Positions 15,001 through 25,500 of a DNA stretch of 64,000 nt are shown here, one piece after another. The stretch lies in NCBI GenBank assembly GCA_032164245.1, contig JAVMKO010000006.1, positions 106,930,438-106,994,437 of the forward strand. The letters are read 5' to 3'. How positions within the stretch are numbered: the stretch's first letter is position 1; each line of letters opens with the position of its first letter. Source of the stretch: Sternotherus odoratus. Taxonomy: Eukaryota > Chordata > Testudines > Kinosternidae. A model generated the notes under the pieces. That model saw nothing but the letters and a program-made list of their open reading frames with translations, did not search any database and had not been told where the DNA came from. The position numbers were made by a program, and so were the translations under genes.

Positions 15001-17054
15001 AGCTCCCTCCCCCTCCCTCAGCACCCCATCTCCTGCACCCACCTGCACCCCTCCTCCACCTCCCTTGGCCCCCCACAGCCCCACCCTGTGCTCCCCATGG
15101 AGGACGCCCCCCCCCACTTGCCCTCCTCTTCTCTTCCACCCCACAGCCCCTCCCCTCCGAGCCCCAGATGGGGGTCCGGGGGTGACTCACGATCACTCGG
15201 GACCCGGAGATCTCATCAGAGGCGAGCGCCAGCCCCAGGGAGACCGGGGGGGTGTCTGGAGGGGGGGGGGACAGAGAGAGCGTGAGAGCGAGATCCCCCC
15301 CCCCCCGCCAGGCATCCCCAATATCCCCCACAGCCCCCTTCCCCCTCCATGAGATATATTGGGGGGCACTTACCAGGGAGGGGGATGGGCTGACAGGCCC
15401 CCCCATGGTAGGAGCAGCGATACAGGGCCCCCGTCCCGTTCCCTGCCAGGGGGGCACTCACCACCAGCCTGGGGAGAGATGGGAACACAGGATTGGGGGG
15501 GCTGGGGGGACTCTGATCCCCCTCCCCTCCCAGAGCCGGGAAAAGAACCCAGGAGTCCGGGCTCCCAGAACCCCCTCCCCCCGCTCCAACCCACCAGACC
15601 CCACTCCCCTCCCAGAGCCGGGGAGAGAACCCAGGAGTCCTGGCTCCCAGAACCCTGTCCCCCCGCTCCAACCCACCAGACCCCACCCCCCTCCCAGAGC
15701 CGGGAAAAGAACCCAGGAGTCCGGGCTCCCAGAACCCTGTCCCCCCGCTCCAACCCACCAGACCCCACCCCCCTCCCAGAGCCGGGAAAAGAACCCAGGA
15801 GTCCTGGCTCCCAGCCCCCCCTGCTCTATCCCCCCCCCCCCCGGGGGCTCTCACCAGGCGCCGTCCTCCGACCGCAGCTGGGCGACCCGGTAGCCGAACT
15901 GGGCCGGGGCCGGGCCCGTGAAGACGGTGGGGCGCCGCGTCTCGATGCTGAAGGGCCGGGCGGGGGCCGGACCTGGGGGGGGGGGGGGGGAGGCAGAGTG
16001 TCGGGGCACTGCTGGGGGAAGCTCGCAGCAGGGGGGGGGACCGGACGGGCAGGCAGATGTCTGGGGAGCGGGGGGGGGGGGAGGCGGGATGGAGCTGGGG
16101 GGGTCGCTGGCTCCGTGCCCCCCAGAGCTCACAGCCCCCCCCCCGACTCCTGGGCAGAAGTGAAATAGGAGGGGGACGGGGACACAGCCCCCGGGGGGGT
16201 GGGGTTACCGGAGCACGTGGAGTCCGGGGGGGGGGATTTAGAGAGAAACCCCGAAAAACACCCGGGAAACCCCCCCCCCCCCGGGTCATAACGAACCAGG
16301 AATGAAAAGAGGAACCGGGGGGGGAGGAACCGACCAGAGACCCCCCCAGCCCCGCCCCCCCTCCCGACCCGCAGCCCCCCCCGCCCTACCCCCCCACTCC
16401 CGACCCCCAGCCCCGAAACCCCCACTCCCGACCCGCAGCCCCCCCCGCCCTACCCCCCCACTCCGGACCCGCAGCCCCCCCCGCCCTACTCCCCCACTCC
16501 CGACCCCCAGCCCCGCCCCCCCGCTCCCGACCCGCAGCCCCCCACCCGCCCTGCCCCCCCACTCCCGACCCGCAGCCCCCCCCGCCCTACCCCCCCACTC
16601 CCGACCCGCAGCCCCCCCCGCCCTACCCCCCCACTCCCGACCCCCAGCCCCGCCCCCCCAGCCCCGCCCCCCCACTCCCGACCCGCAGCCCCCCCCGCCC
16701 TACCCCCCCACTCCCGACCCCCAGGCCCCCCCGCCCTACCCCCCCACTCCCGACCCCCAGGCCCCCCCGCCCTGCCCCCCCACTCCCGACCCGCAGCCCC
16801 CCCCGCCCTACCCCCCCCTCCCGACCCGCAGCCCCCCCCCGCTCCCGACCCGCAGCCCCCCCCCGCCCTACCCCCCCACTCCCGACCCGCAGCCCCCCGC
16901 CCTACCCCCCCACTCCCGCCCCCCAGCCCCCCCGCCCTACCCCCCCAGCCCCCCCCCCTCCCGACCCCCAGCCCCCCCCCCGGGCCGCACCTCTCAGGAG
17001 TCCCACCGCGAGCAGCGCGAGGATCCGGAGGCTCCGCTCGGGGTCCGGCGCCAT
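77..17054 (-). CDS. Integrin alpha subunit, I-domain leukocyte type (alpha-M/X/D-like), 5' 22 exons, partial
   Basis: Probable beta-2-pairing leukocyte adhesion/complement receptor alpha chain. Coding exons (high to low): 16991-17054, 15855-15972, 15374-15468, 15191-15255, 14753-14867, 14150-14277, 12353-12504, 12112-12265, 5698-5842, 5282-5352, 4522-4654, 4313-4449, 3746-3886, 3327-3536, 2928-3058, 2650-2807, 2252-2403, 1890-2021, 1511-1584, 1269-1395, 1018-1128, 77-159. Phases join throughout, giving about 898 codons; the C-terminal legs, membrane helix and tail lie off the left edge. Exon 1 encodes a hydrophobic signal peptide. The I domain spans about residues 153-345 with an intact MIDAS (DDSHS near residue 165, a Thr near 236-238, LTDG near 269). 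Propeller Ca-binding loops [18 protein letters not shown] and DLSGDGLTD are present. [22 protein letters not shown] and PFEKNCGAD resemble alpha-M/alpha-X more than alpha-L. Exact orthology within the M/X/D group is not decidable here. Confidence 0.9.
199..955 (+). mobile_element. Solo LTR, 757 bp, with 5-bp target-site duplication
   Basis: It begins TGTGACGAAG and ends CCGTGACA, so it has TG...CA termini. The five bases before it (194-198) and after it (956-960) are both CAGGG. It contains an AATAAA (about 561) and the typical CCTCAGTTTCCCC stretch. A second copy of the same family lies at 24864-25635. No internal coding region is present, so this is the product of LTR-LTR recombination. It sits in integrin intron 21, opposite to the gene. 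Confidence 0.9.
1620..1885. repeat. Degenerate minisatellite in integrin intron 18
   Basis: Units of roughly 35-45 bp carry GGGACCCAGGCGTCCGG followed by a G-rich spacer. The same core recurs at 5390-5640 and 60010-60160 and resembles the MIR-like minisatellites elsewhere in the window. Confidence 0.6.
2036..2240. repeat. Short repeat of a GTGAGCTTCCCCACAGCAGTG-like block (integrin intron 17)
   Basis: Four degenerate copies of an approximately 30-60 bp block centred on GAGCTTCCCCACAGCAGTG occur here. Single copies recur at 2885-2910 and about 47099-47120, so this is a dispersed low-copy element of the region. Confidence 0.55.
2405..2600. repeat. 35-bp minisatellite, about 5 copies (integrin intron 16)
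   Basis: The unit is a purine-rich block of about 35 bp ending GGAGGAGTAAACGAC. Copies are nearly identical, with GACTG/GACCG variation at the junctions. Confidence 0.85.
3095..3312. repeat. CTCCCGACCCGCAGCCCC minisatellite (integrin intron 14)
   Basis: About four to five units of 40-55 bp carry the block CTCCCGACCCGCAGCCCC. The same block appears at 1170-1260, in a much larger array at 16340-16985, and in TBC1D10B intron 1 at 47300-47500. Confidence 0.8.
3905..4290. repeat. GACGGACGGGGAAGCGGGG minisatellite (integrin intron 12)
   Basis: Alternating blocks ACAGACGGACGGGGAAGCGG and GACGGGTGTTGGGGTGGGG repeat with variable spacing through almost the whole intron. It is open in several frames but non-coding by context. 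Confidence 0.8.
4785..5110. other. AT-rich island in integrin intron 10
   Basis: About 325 bp rich in TTCAT, ATTAAT and AATATT words interrupts a strongly GC-rich neighbourhood. No open reading frame, terminal repeat or recognisable element was found in it. Confidence 0.5.
5390..5640. repeat. Approximately 62-bp minisatellite, 4 copies (integrin intron 9)
   Basis: Each unit contains GGGACCCAGG(C/T)(G/A)TCCGGGTAG, a GGGGCGCTCC block and ACTCCCAGACACCGGGAC. Related units occur in QPRT intron sequence at 60000-60165. Confidence 0.85.
6000..8935. repeat. 111-bp satellite-like array, about 26 copies (integrin intron 8)
   Basis: The unit runs from CATGCTCCAGAACCAACCAG through CCCATCACCAACACCTAG to CCAGAACCCCTCAC. 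Successive units start about 111-112 bp apart. Because 111 is divisible by three, single reading frames stay open for up to 230 codons; these are not genes. Some units are shortened (for example near 8620-8690). Confidence 0.95.
9185..11930. repeat. CCAATCAGAACCTCCCAGAACCT array with higher-order duplications (integrin intron 8)
   Basis: Short units of about 25-30 bp carrying GAACCAATCAGAACCTCCCA are organised into larger duplicated blocks: the stretch near 9600-9944 recurs at 10308-10655 (711 bp away), and blocks of about 238 bp repeat at 9960, 10200 and beyond. The 5' edge is more diverged than the centre, as expected for an expanding array. The array and the preceding 111-bp array share the word CCAGAACC, so they may have a common origin. 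Confidence 0.92.
12600..14145. repeat. GATAGACAGGCGGACGG minisatellite (integrin intron 6)
   Basis: Units of about 46 bp (GTCAGGATAGACAGGCGGAC ... AGTGGG) alternate with shorter ones of about 33 bp ending GGATGGGCGGGGG. It fills the intron up to the splice donor of the first I-domain exon. The left end (12600-12830) is a looser GGATGGAC form. Confidence 0.92.
14282..14690. repeat. C-rich minisatellite CCAGACCTGCCCCCC / GGCCAGCATCACC (integrin intron 5)
   Basis: About ten units of 35-45 bp alternate CAGACCTGCCCCCC with GGCCAGCATCACCCCC. The following region 14880-15080 (intron 4) holds a separate CCTGTGCCCCTCCCC repeat. Confidence 0.8.
15480..15830 (-). repeat. MIR-like minisatellite, about 85-bp unit, 4 copies (integrin intron 2)
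   Basis: Units read GAACCCAGGAGTCC, GGGCTCCCAGAACCC, CCGCTCCAACCCACCAGACC. The reverse complement matches the tRNA-like 5' part of MIR-type SINEs (TAGTGGTTAGAGC ... GGACTCCTGGGTTC), judged from memory of the family. Confidence 0.75.
16340..16985. repeat. CCCCACTCCCGACCCGCAGCC array (integrin intron 1)
   Basis: About 18 units of 33-40 bp share CTCCCGACCCGCAGCC with runs of C and CGCCCTACC. It abuts the signal-peptide exon at 16991. Confidence 0.9.
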
Positions 17055-17370
17055 CGCGGGTCCCGGCCGGGCTGTGGGGCGCGGGGCGCGGACTCGCTTC
17101 CTGACCCGCCTGGCGGGACCCCGGGACCAGAGCGGCCGCTGCCGGCTGCGCCGCTAGGGGGCGGGGCGGGCCGGGGGCCGGGGGGCTCCGCCGGGGGCGC
17201 TGTGGGGCGGGGGCCGGGGGGCGGGGGGCGGCGGGTTGTTTATCGCCCGGCTGCAGGGACGGATGTGGTCGGGCCGGAGCTCCCGGCTGGTCCCTTCCCC
17301 CCAGCGCCCCTCCCCCCCATAGGGCACTGTTGGGAGGAAGTTCACAGCTCTGAGAGCTGCTGCTGGAGTG
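17055..17370 (-). promoter_or_regulatory. GC-rich 5' flank of the integrin gene
   Basis: The sequence directly upstream of the start codon contains several GGGGCGGGGC and GCCGGGGG blocks and no TATA box near the start. A promoter here is inferred only from position. Confidence 0.35.
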
Positions 17371-17371
17371 G

Positions 17372-17525
17372 GTGGAGCAGGGGGGCCGGGACTCCTGGGT
17401 TCTCTCTCGGGGAGGGGAGGGGGGTCTAGTGGTTAGAGCGGCGGGGCGGGCGGGGGAGCCGGGACTCCTGGGTTCTCTCTCGGGGAGGGGAGGCGGGTCT
17501 AGTGGTTAGAGCGGGGGGGGGGGGG
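17372..17525 (+). repeat. MIR-like minisatellite, 2 copies
   Basis: Two copies of GGGACTCCTGGGTTCTCTCT followed by GGTCTAGTGGTTAGAGCGG. This shows the element in the tRNA-like forward orientation. Confidence 0.75.
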
Positions 17526-17544
17526 GGCTGGGAGCCAGAACATG

Positions 17545-17880
17545 AGAACCGTCAGACTGTGTCAGACCAAAGTTCCCTCCAGCCCCGCGTCCCGTCCTCG
17601 GACAGCGGTTGATCCATCCCCTGCGCCCATTGCCAGCGTCGGGCAAACCGAGGCTACGGTCCCCATCCCGGCTCATGGCCACTGAGGGACCGGTCCCCCA
17701 GGAACTCACCTAGTTCTCATTTGAACCCCGTTCTAGCCTTGGCCGTCACAGCATCCTGCAGCAAGGAGTTCCACCGGTTAACACTGGGATGAAATACTTC
17801 CCTTGGCTTGTTGGAAACCTGCCGCCTAGTCATTTCGGCGGGTGACCCCGGTTCTAGTGTTACGAGAAGGGGTGTCCCGG
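17545..17880 (-). mobile_element. Diverged LINE fragment (CR1/L3-like 3' part)
   Basis: Words such as CCTAGTTCTCATTTGAACCC, GCAAGGAGTTCCACCGGTTA, AAACCTGCCGCCTAGTCATT and GTGTTACGAGAAGGGG match a repeat that I remember as very common in turtle and crocodilian genomes. It is interspersed and non-coding here. The family name is from memory. Confidence 0.6.
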
Positions 17881-19910
17881 ACTCGGAGGCCTCGTGCCCC
17901 TCGGCTCCGTGTGACCCCCCTCGGCCTGGCAGCCCCCCCGTGAAGGTCGCACTCTCTTACGCTGGGGGGAGGCCCCCTGGCCCCGCCGCTTCCTGGGTTG
18001 GCACCTCTGGGCTTTCCCTGCTCGCCTGGCTCTGCCGTGGGCCCCGCTGGGAGTCCCCTCGCCCTGCCCCCCCCCCAGCCCCAGAGGGAGCGATGCCCCC
18101 CGATCTCCAGCCAGCAGCGAGACGGGGGGTTATTGAACATCTGAACCCCCTCAGCACCGTACATCTAGGTCTCTCCCGCACCCAGGGGGGCCCTGGCTGC
18201 TCCCCCCCCAGCCCAGCAGCCCCCCTCCTTCCAGCCAGGGTCCCCCGGAGCTCCCCCCATCGCTGGGGCCCTCTCTCCGTCCACCCATCTGGAACCGGTT
18301 GACCCCCAAGCCGGGGGAGGGGGGTGTCTCTGGGTCACCGGTCGCTGGGGTCCCCCATTTCCTGCTCATTGTCCAGGGTCCCAACTGCCGGTCGAGGTCC
18401 CGCCTCGTCCTCTGCACCAACAAGCCCGCTCCCACCACCTTGTGGCACGCAGGGAAACTGAGGCACACACCGCAAGAGGCTACGAGAACCTCCAGTCCCC
18501 TTAGCGACCTGGGCCCGCTTCCCAGTGTGGGGACGGGGCCCATCTCTGATCCCCCCACCTCGCCCGGCTCTGGCTGTAGCAGCCGCTCCCCCCCTTGGGG
18601 CCCGGGTCTGACACCTCGCCCGGCCCCCGCTTGCCCACCCCCACCCCCCAGCATGACTCTCAGCTCTCCCGGGTCCCGGCTGCGGGTACGAACGGGGGTT
18701 CGACTCCCCAGGGAGCCGGCTCATCTCGGGGGAGAGATTTACTTTCCCCCTCTCCTGCCCTGAGGTCCCCCCACGCTCCACCAGGTCGCCATGCCTCAGT
18801 TTCCCCTGGGGGGTGCCCGGTCCCGGGTCACTTCTCTCACCGGGCTCCCTCCCCGCGGGTCTCTCCCCGACTCCTTCCAGGAGGATCCTTCTGCGGCTGG
18901 GCTGGAACTCAGCGGCTGGCTTTGGGGTCTGGCCCTCGTCGGCTGTGCCTCAGTTTACCCATGGGGCAGTCTCGGTCTCAGCCCGGTTAAGCCCCGTCCC
19001 TGGTGACACCCCCCCCCCCGATGACCCCCGTCCTCTGCAGAGATTCTGACCTGCCTGGGGGACGCCCGGGGTTTTACACCCCATGACACCGGGGCCCGCT
19101 TGGGAATCCAGGGGCCCTGGGGAGCGGGGATCTTGGGGCCTTACCCTTGGCCTGTCTCTCCTCCCACTCCAGTCCCCAGCTCTTCACGTCCACCGGGGGG
19201 GATCCGGGTCTGGGGGACCCCCTGCTACTCCCAGGCTCTCCCCCCGGGGCTGGTCACTCTCTGCCAGCCGGGCTATCGCTGCCCCGGATGAGCCCCCAAC
19301 GCTCGGCCCTCGCGCCCGGCACCGCCCGCAAGGTCCCTTTCGGGGAATTGGGGCCAGCCCGGTTCCTCGCCGGTTCCCGTCCACGGGGGCATCCGCCCAC
19401 CCCCTCCGCTCCCACGTTCTCAGGGACGCCGGAGCCCCCCACGGCCCCGCACGGGGGTCTCTCCCTGCGGCGGACGCGCCCATCTCAGAGAAGATCCCCG
19501 GGACTCGGGAAGGGACGAGCGGATGCTGGGCCAGACGGACCCGCGGCCTGACCCCGTCTGGCCGATCTCTCGGGTCGTGTGGGGAGCCGTGTTGAGACGC
19601 CGGCCTCCTAGCCGCTCTCCCCAGGGGGCCGGCTCGGGTTTGGGGGTGTCCCTCACCCCCTCACTTCACCGAGTCTCTCCGCAACGGCCTTGTCGTCCTT
19701 GAGGGCTGCCCAAGCACCTCGCTGGCGCCGTCCTTCCTGGCGGGGACTCGCCCTTGGGACTCTCGTCTGACTCCGCCGGGAACTTTCACTTCCACCTTCC
19801 AAGGGAGCCGTTTGGCCTCCAACCGCCTCTTTCCGCTGGCGTTTCGACACCCCCCATTTCTTGGTCCCCATCCCCCACCCGCCATTGCTCACCCTCCCTT
19901 TCACCCGCCT
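17881..19910. other. Intergenic GC-rich sequence without a recognised gene
   Basis: Contains scattered SINE-like scraps (ACGCAGGGAAACTGAGGCAC near 18449, GCCTCAGTTTCCCC near 18793, GCCTCAGTTTACCCATGGGG near 18947). Reading frames of 100-170 codons exist but show no family resemblance and no splice-supported extension. Confidence 0.5.
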
Positions 19911-19914
19911 GCGA

Positions 19915-20240
19915 TGCGGGAGAGGCGTGGGGTGGAGGCTCTGGGAGGGGTTTTGGGGTGTGGGAGGGGGTTTGGGGTGCAGGCTGTGGGAGGGGGTTTG
20001 GGGTGCAGGCTGTGGGAGGCTTTTGGGATGCAGGCTCTGGGAGCGGGTTTGGGGTTCAGGCTGTGGGAGGGGTTTTGGGATGCAGGCTCTGGGAGGGGGT
20101 TTGGGGTGTGGGAGGGGGTTTGGGGTTCAGGCTCTGGGAGGGGTTTGGGGTGCGGGAGGGGTTTTGGGGTGCAGGCTGTGGGAGGGTTTTGGGGTGCAGG
20201 CTGTGGGAGGGTTTGGGGTGCAGGCTGTGGGAGGGAGTTT
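19915..20240. repeat. GGTTTGGGGTGCAGGCTGTGG minisatellite
   Basis: About 13 units of 20-30 bp repeat GTGCAGGCT(G/C)TGGGAGGG with TTTGGG. Length varies between units, so no single frame is kept. Confidence 0.88.
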
Positions 20241-20514
20241 TTTGATGCACATCCCTCTGGCCGTGCCTCCTAAGTGTGGGAGGGAAGGGGGGTCTCTGTG
20301 CGCTGCCCCCGCCTGCAGGCACCGCCCCCGCAGCTCCCATTGGCCGCAGTTCCCGATGCAGGGGGGCTGCACGTGCAGACCCCGCCCCCCCAAGTCTTGG
20401 GAGCAGTGCGGAGCCGGGGCAGCGAGGAGCCTGCCTTAGCCCCACGGCCCCGCCGGAGGTTCAGTGGGCGGGAGGGGGAGGAGTAGATCAGCGGGGTCCG
20501 CGGACCCCAGAGTG

Positions 20515-20940
20515 AGACCCCCTGATCTGGGCCCTCCCTGGCAGGGGTCTGTCCAGCCTGCTCTTCAAACCCCCCCCCCCCCCCCGGGAGACTCCACAAC
20601 CTCCCTGGACAGTTTATTCCAGTGTCAACCCCCCCACAGGAAGATTTTCCCCAGGTCCAGCCTAAACCTCCCTGGCTGCAATTTCCCCCCATTGCTCCTT
20701 GTCCTGTCCCCGGAGGTTGAGACCAATTCCCCCCCCCCCCCGCCTCCCCCGGGAACAGCCGCTGGGGTACGGGGCAACCGGGACCACGTTTCCCCCCCGG
20801 CTCCTCCTCTGCAGACTCCACCCACCCGGGTCTGTCCATCTTCCCCGGCGGGTTCATGGTTTCTAGCCCCTGAGTCATTCCCGTCGCTCTCTCCGGTCTG
20901 TCCACATCCTTCCTGAACGGGGGCCCGGGACCGGCCCCTT
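20515..20940 (+). mobile_element. Diverged CR1-type LINE fragment
   Basis: Ordered words CTGTCCAGCCTGCTCTTCAA, GAGACTCCACAACCTCCCTG, CAGTTTATTCCAGTGTCAAC, CCAGCCTAAACCTCCCTGGC, GCTCCTTGTCCTGTCC and CTCCGGTCTGTCCACATCCT match the CR1 sequence common in sauropsids (family recalled, not searched). C runs have grown inside it. Confidence 0.75.
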
Positions 20941-21244
20941 CTCGGCGCGGGGCGGCTGAATTCCTCCTGGGGTCCCGCTGACCACACGCCCGCGAACACC
21001 GCCCGGGGGGGACGTTCGCGTCTTCTGCACCGGCGCGACACTGGTGACTCGCATCCCGCGACCCGCACTCCCCATTGTGTACGTGTGCGTCGGATCGGCC
21101 CTCTGCATGTCACCCTCCTGACTTCAGACATTTCTCCGGACTGCGGGGCCCGCTCCTCCCGGGACTCCCTGAGAACGACTCCCTGGGGACGGTTTTGTGA
21201 CCAGTCTGGCCTGACCGGCTCACAGTCCCAGATCTGGCAATAAG

Positions 21245-22245
21245 AGACACGGTGACCCTAGAACCGTACAGAAGACCCTACAACAACAAACCAGCACACG
21301 GCTCCGCATTCCACAATAACACGCCGGCACCCGTAGGGAACCCGGCAGTAATTAGCTGGTGCATGCAGCCCCCGATATTGCAACAACAGACTCGGAGACC
21401 CTACAATAACATAGAAGAGCCATATGACAACAAAGGCACCACACGGCCTTTCTTCTCGTGAGAGACACTAGCATAACAAAGCAGCATTTGTTAGCGCCCG
21501 ACAACAGCCAAAACAGACAACCTACCCCCTATAAGACCCTACAGAAACAAGCCACATTTGCTATGGCCCCAATATTAAGGTCAGGCTTGACAGATCCCTG
21601 GTTGGGATGATTTAGTGGGGGATTGGTCCTGCTTTGAGCAGGGGCTTGGACTAGATCCCTCCTGAGAGGGTAAAGTGGGGGCACAGGGGGTGGAGTGGGG
21701 GGAGGCAGGGGGCGGGCTGGAGGATGGGGGGATGATTTAGTGGGGGATTGGTCCTGCTTTGAGCAGGGGGTTGGACTAGGTCCCTCCTGAGGGGGTGAAG
21801 TGGGGGCACAGGGGGTGGAGTGGGGGGAGGCAGGGGGCGGGCTGGAGGATGGGGGATGATTTAGTTGGGGTTGGTCCTGCTTTGAGCAGGGGGTTGGACT
21901 AGATCCCTCCTGACGTTCCTTCCAACCCTGGTAGTCTATGAAGCACACCGTCCTAGCATTTGTAAGACCCTACCATAACAAAATGACACACAGAGGCCCT
22001 AGTGTTTATGCGCTCATGAGAGACCCTACAAAAACAAAACAGTGCTCACAAGAGACCCTACAATAACAAGGCAAAACACGGAGCCCTGCTTCTCCCAAGA
22101 GACCCTACAAAAAACAAAGCGACACGTGGAACTCAGAGTTCTTAAGACCCCACAGTAACGCATCGGCCCTGCCAGGAGACCCTACAAAAACAAAGGGATC
22201 CAATCAGCCCTGCCTCTCCTTAGAGACCCTACCATAACACCCCAG
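21245..22245. repeat. Irregular array of GAGACCCTACAATAACA motifs, with embedded SINE tails
   Basis: About ten copies of A(A/G)GAGACCCTACAATAACAAA, some with A or C substitutions, occur near 21268, 21399, 21533, 21965, 22019, 22056, 22102, 22145, 22177 and 22223 at 30-130 bp spacing, with a gap filled by the SINE block. The same motif recurs at 28180-28310 upstream of CD2BP2. I do not recognise it as a known element. Confidence 0.75.
21590..21950 (+). mobile_element. Three copies of a SINE/CR1 3' end within a 120-bp tandem duplication
   Basis: GGTCCTGCTTTGAGCAGGGG and TTGGACTAG(A/G)TCCCTCCTGA occur three times; the last copy continues CCTTCCAACCCTGGTAGTCT and TATGA, the usual end of sauropsid CR1 and turtle tRNA-SINEs. 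The first two are followed by a G-rich spacer GGGGGCACAGGGGGTGGAG and appear to be tandem copies. Confidence 0.8.
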
Positions 22246-22397
22246 GCCACGGGCACTACGTAGGTATCCAGGACGCCAAAGACCTGACCCCCAGGGGGCG
22301 GCAGGAGAATCCCCATTTGCCAGGGGCAGTCCAGGCCCCTGACACAGACACCAGCCGGCAGGGGGCAGCACTAGCACAGTACAAGACATAGATATAT

Positions 22398-22403
22398 TTT
22401 AAT
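22398..22403 (-). terminator. Candidate poly(A) signal of CD2BP2 (ATTAAA)
   Basis: On the minus strand this reads ATTAAA, about 137 bp past the CD2BP2 stop codon. No canonical AATAAA is closer. The assignment is by position. Confidence 0.45.
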
Positions 22404-22539
22404 CCAAAAAAAAATAAAGACAACGAGACATCCAACCCCCCCCAAGCTAGGGGTCAACCCCCCCCACTCCGACCTCCCTCCCGGCCCCCCAGACTCCAGT
22501 CCGGCCCCCTCACGCGAGGGGCGGCAGGCCGGGCGCGGA

Positions 22540-25500
22540 TCACGTGTAGAGGTCGAAATCCACCCGCTTCGAGTTGTAGAACTGGCCGTGGGAATTGTCG
22601 GCCTTGCGGCAGTAAACGCCGTCCTTGAAATAGCCCTGGTCCACCCACTCCTGCCGGGAGAGAGGCAGCGGGTTACGGGGGCTTGTTCCATGGGGCACGG
22701 TGCCGGGATTGGCCCCTTGGGGCGGGAGGGGGCTGGTTACACAGGGCATACGGGGACCCCTCACCCGGCGCTGGGATGCGGCCGGCTCCGGGGTGGGACC
22801 CGGCTCGGCGCTGGGATGCGGCCGGCTCCGGGGCGGGACCCAGCTCGGCGCTGGGATGCGGCCGGCTCCGGGGTGGGACCCGGCTCGGCGCTGGGACGCG
22901 GCCGGCTCCGGGGCGGGACCCGGCTCGGCGCTGGGACGTGGCCGGCTCTGGGGCGGGGACCCGGCTCGGCGCTGGGACGCGGCCGGCTCCGGGGCGGGAC
23001 CCGGCTCGGCGCTGGGATGCGGCCGGCTCCGGGGTGGGACCCGGCTCGGCGCTGGGATGCGGCCGGCTCCGGGGTGGGACCCGGCTCGACGCTGGGATGC
23101 GGCCGGCTCCGGGGTGGGACCCGGCTCGGCGCTGGGATGCGGCCGGCTCCGGGGCGGGACCCGGCTCGACGCTGGGACGCGGCCGGCTCCGGGGCGGGGA
23201 CCCGGCTCGGCGCTGGGATGCGGCCGGCTCCGGGGCGGGACCCGGCTCGGCGCTGGGACGCGGCCGGCTCCGGGGCGGGGACCCGGCTCGGCGCTGGGAT
23301 GCGGCCGGCTCCGGGGTGGGACCCGGCTCGGCGCTGGGACGCGGCCGGCTCTGGGGGGGGGACCCGGCTCGGCGCTGGGATGCGGCCGGCTCTGGGGTGG
23401 GACCCGGCTCGGCGCTGGGACGCGGCCGGCTCTGGGGTGGGACCCGGCTCGGCGCTGGGACGCGGCCGGCTCTGGGGGTGGGACCCGGCTCGGCGCTGGG
23501 ATGCGGCCGGCTCCGGGGCGGGGACCCGGCTCGGCGCTGGGGTCTCACCTGCATCTGGGTGCTGCTGAAGGGCCCGTAGAGCTGGGCCCCGCCCGTGTTC
23601 TCCCACTTGTACTCCCACATCACCTCGGCCAGGGGCTCCTCTCCGCCGGGGGGCTGCACCCCGTCGGCGCCCCCTGCTGGACGGGAGTGCGGGTCAGAGC
23701 GTTCGCTCCCCGAACCCCAGCCCCCCTGCTCCCCCCTGTGCCCCTCGCCCCCTGGACCCCAGCGCCCCTGCTCCCCCCTGTGCCCCTCGCTCCCCGGACC
23801 CCAGCCCCCCTGCTCCCCCCTGTGCCCCTCGCTCCCCGGACCCCAGCCCCCCTGCTCCCCCCTGTGCCCCTCGCTCCCCGGACCCCAGCCCCCCTGCTCC
23901 CCCCTGTGCCCCTCGCCCCCCGGACCCCAGCCCCCCTGCTCCCCCCTGTGCCCCTCGCCCCCCGGACCCCAGCCCCCCTGCTCCCCTCGCTCCCCGGACC
24001 CGACCCCCTGTGCCCCTCGCTCCCCGGACCCCAGCCCCCCTGCTCCCCCCTGCTCCCGACCGGCAGCCCCCCCCCCCCCGCCGCATCTCACCGGACGCCT
24101 GGGTTCTCAGCCTGGCCTCGTCGAGGTCCTCGGCGAACATGTCGAGGGCGGGCGGGGGCGGGGCGGGCGGGGGCTGGGTCAGCGCCCGCAGCCGCAGCGC
24201 CAGCTTCTCCCGGGTCTCCTGGTAGATCTCGTAGACGCCCCGCCCCACCATCTGGTCAGCCAATCCCGAGAGCCGCTCCAGCTGCTCCCGCCTCTCGGGC
24301 GACCCCGGTGCCGCCCCCTCCTCCGCCGGGGCGGGGCCCTCGGGCGCGGAGCGGCTCCAGGCCCGGCGGGGGCGCGCGCCCCGGGCCCCCCCCTTGCTGC
24401 CCAGCCGCTGGATGGCCCGGGCCACGGTCTCCCCCGGCCGCACCATCTCCACCATCTCCTCCAGCAGGGTCTGCTTCTCCGGCAGGGGGCGCCCCCCGTC
24501 CTCCTCCTCCCCGGGGGGCTGCCGGCCGCCGGGGGGCTGCTCCTTGATCCGCACCTGGGGGCGGGGGGTCAGTCCTGGTCCAGCCGGCCCGGTCTCCCCT
24601 CCGGCCCCTTGTCTGTTCAACCACCACCCCGTCTCCCCTTCTGGTCCCAATCCCCCCTCCGGACCCAGCCCCGTCTCCCCTTCTGGTCCCGATCCCCCCC
24701 CCAGCCCCAGCCCCATCTCCCCTTCTGGTCCCGATCCCCCCTCCCCCCCCCCGGACCCAGCCCCGTCTCCCCTTCTGGTCCCGATCCCTCCCCCCCCCCG
24801 ACCCAGCCCCGTCTCCCCTTCTGTTCCCGATCCCCCCCCCGGACCCAGCCCCGTCTCCCCTTCTGTGACGAGGTGGGAGTGCTGTGTGTGTGTGCCTCAG
24901 TTTCCCCTATGCATTTCTTGGGTGTCTATGTGGAGGGAAAGGAATGTGTAGCTGATGCAAAGCAAAGCCAAGGTGAAGCTGTAACCTGACCCCAGGTGGG
25001 GGAGGGGGGTCAGCTGAACCTGTTGGAGGGAGGTCAGGTGATGCCTCCAAGCCCGGGAAACAGACAAAGGACAGAGGGACTGGAGGTGGGGGAGGGGTCA
25101 GACTGGGTCTAGCTGGGAGGGGGAGAGGCGCTATCTGGCTCTCTGGCCCGAGATGGATCCAGCGGAGGGCTCCCGCTCGCTCGCTGCATGGTCTGTGTTG
25201 GACCAGATGGGAGTCATCGAATAAACCTGGGGGAGAAGCAGGAGCCCAGAATCTGGGTCTCACCTCCTGGCACCCCAGAAAGGCCTGACTGAGGGACCCT
25301 GTTTGGACTGAGAAGCTGTGAGTTGGATGGTTCCTGACATCTCAAATAAACCGTCTATTCTGCTGGCTGGCTGAGAGTCACGTCTGACTGTGGATTTGGG
25401 GTGCAGAACCCAGGGGCTCCCCCAGGACCCCGCCCAGGCGGGCTAGCTGGGGGAAGCACACGGAGGGGCAGAAGGTGCTGAATGCTCCGAGGTCAGACCC

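Noticed and set aside
77..17054. Integrin alpha-L (ITGAL) as the identity of the integrin gene
   Set aside because: Position near CD2BP2 would fit, but I-domain and propeller words ([42 protein letters not shown]) are closer to alpha-M/alpha-X.
17808..21131. Several 100-250 codon frames between the integrin and CD2BP2 genes
   Set aside because: GC-rich DNA keeps frames open by chance; several cover LINE fragments, and none shows a domain.
22673..24547. Frames of 300-615 codons over CD2BP2 introns 4-5
   Set aside because: Repetitive 40- and 42-bp units; real CD2BP2 exons on the minus strand explain the conserved parts.
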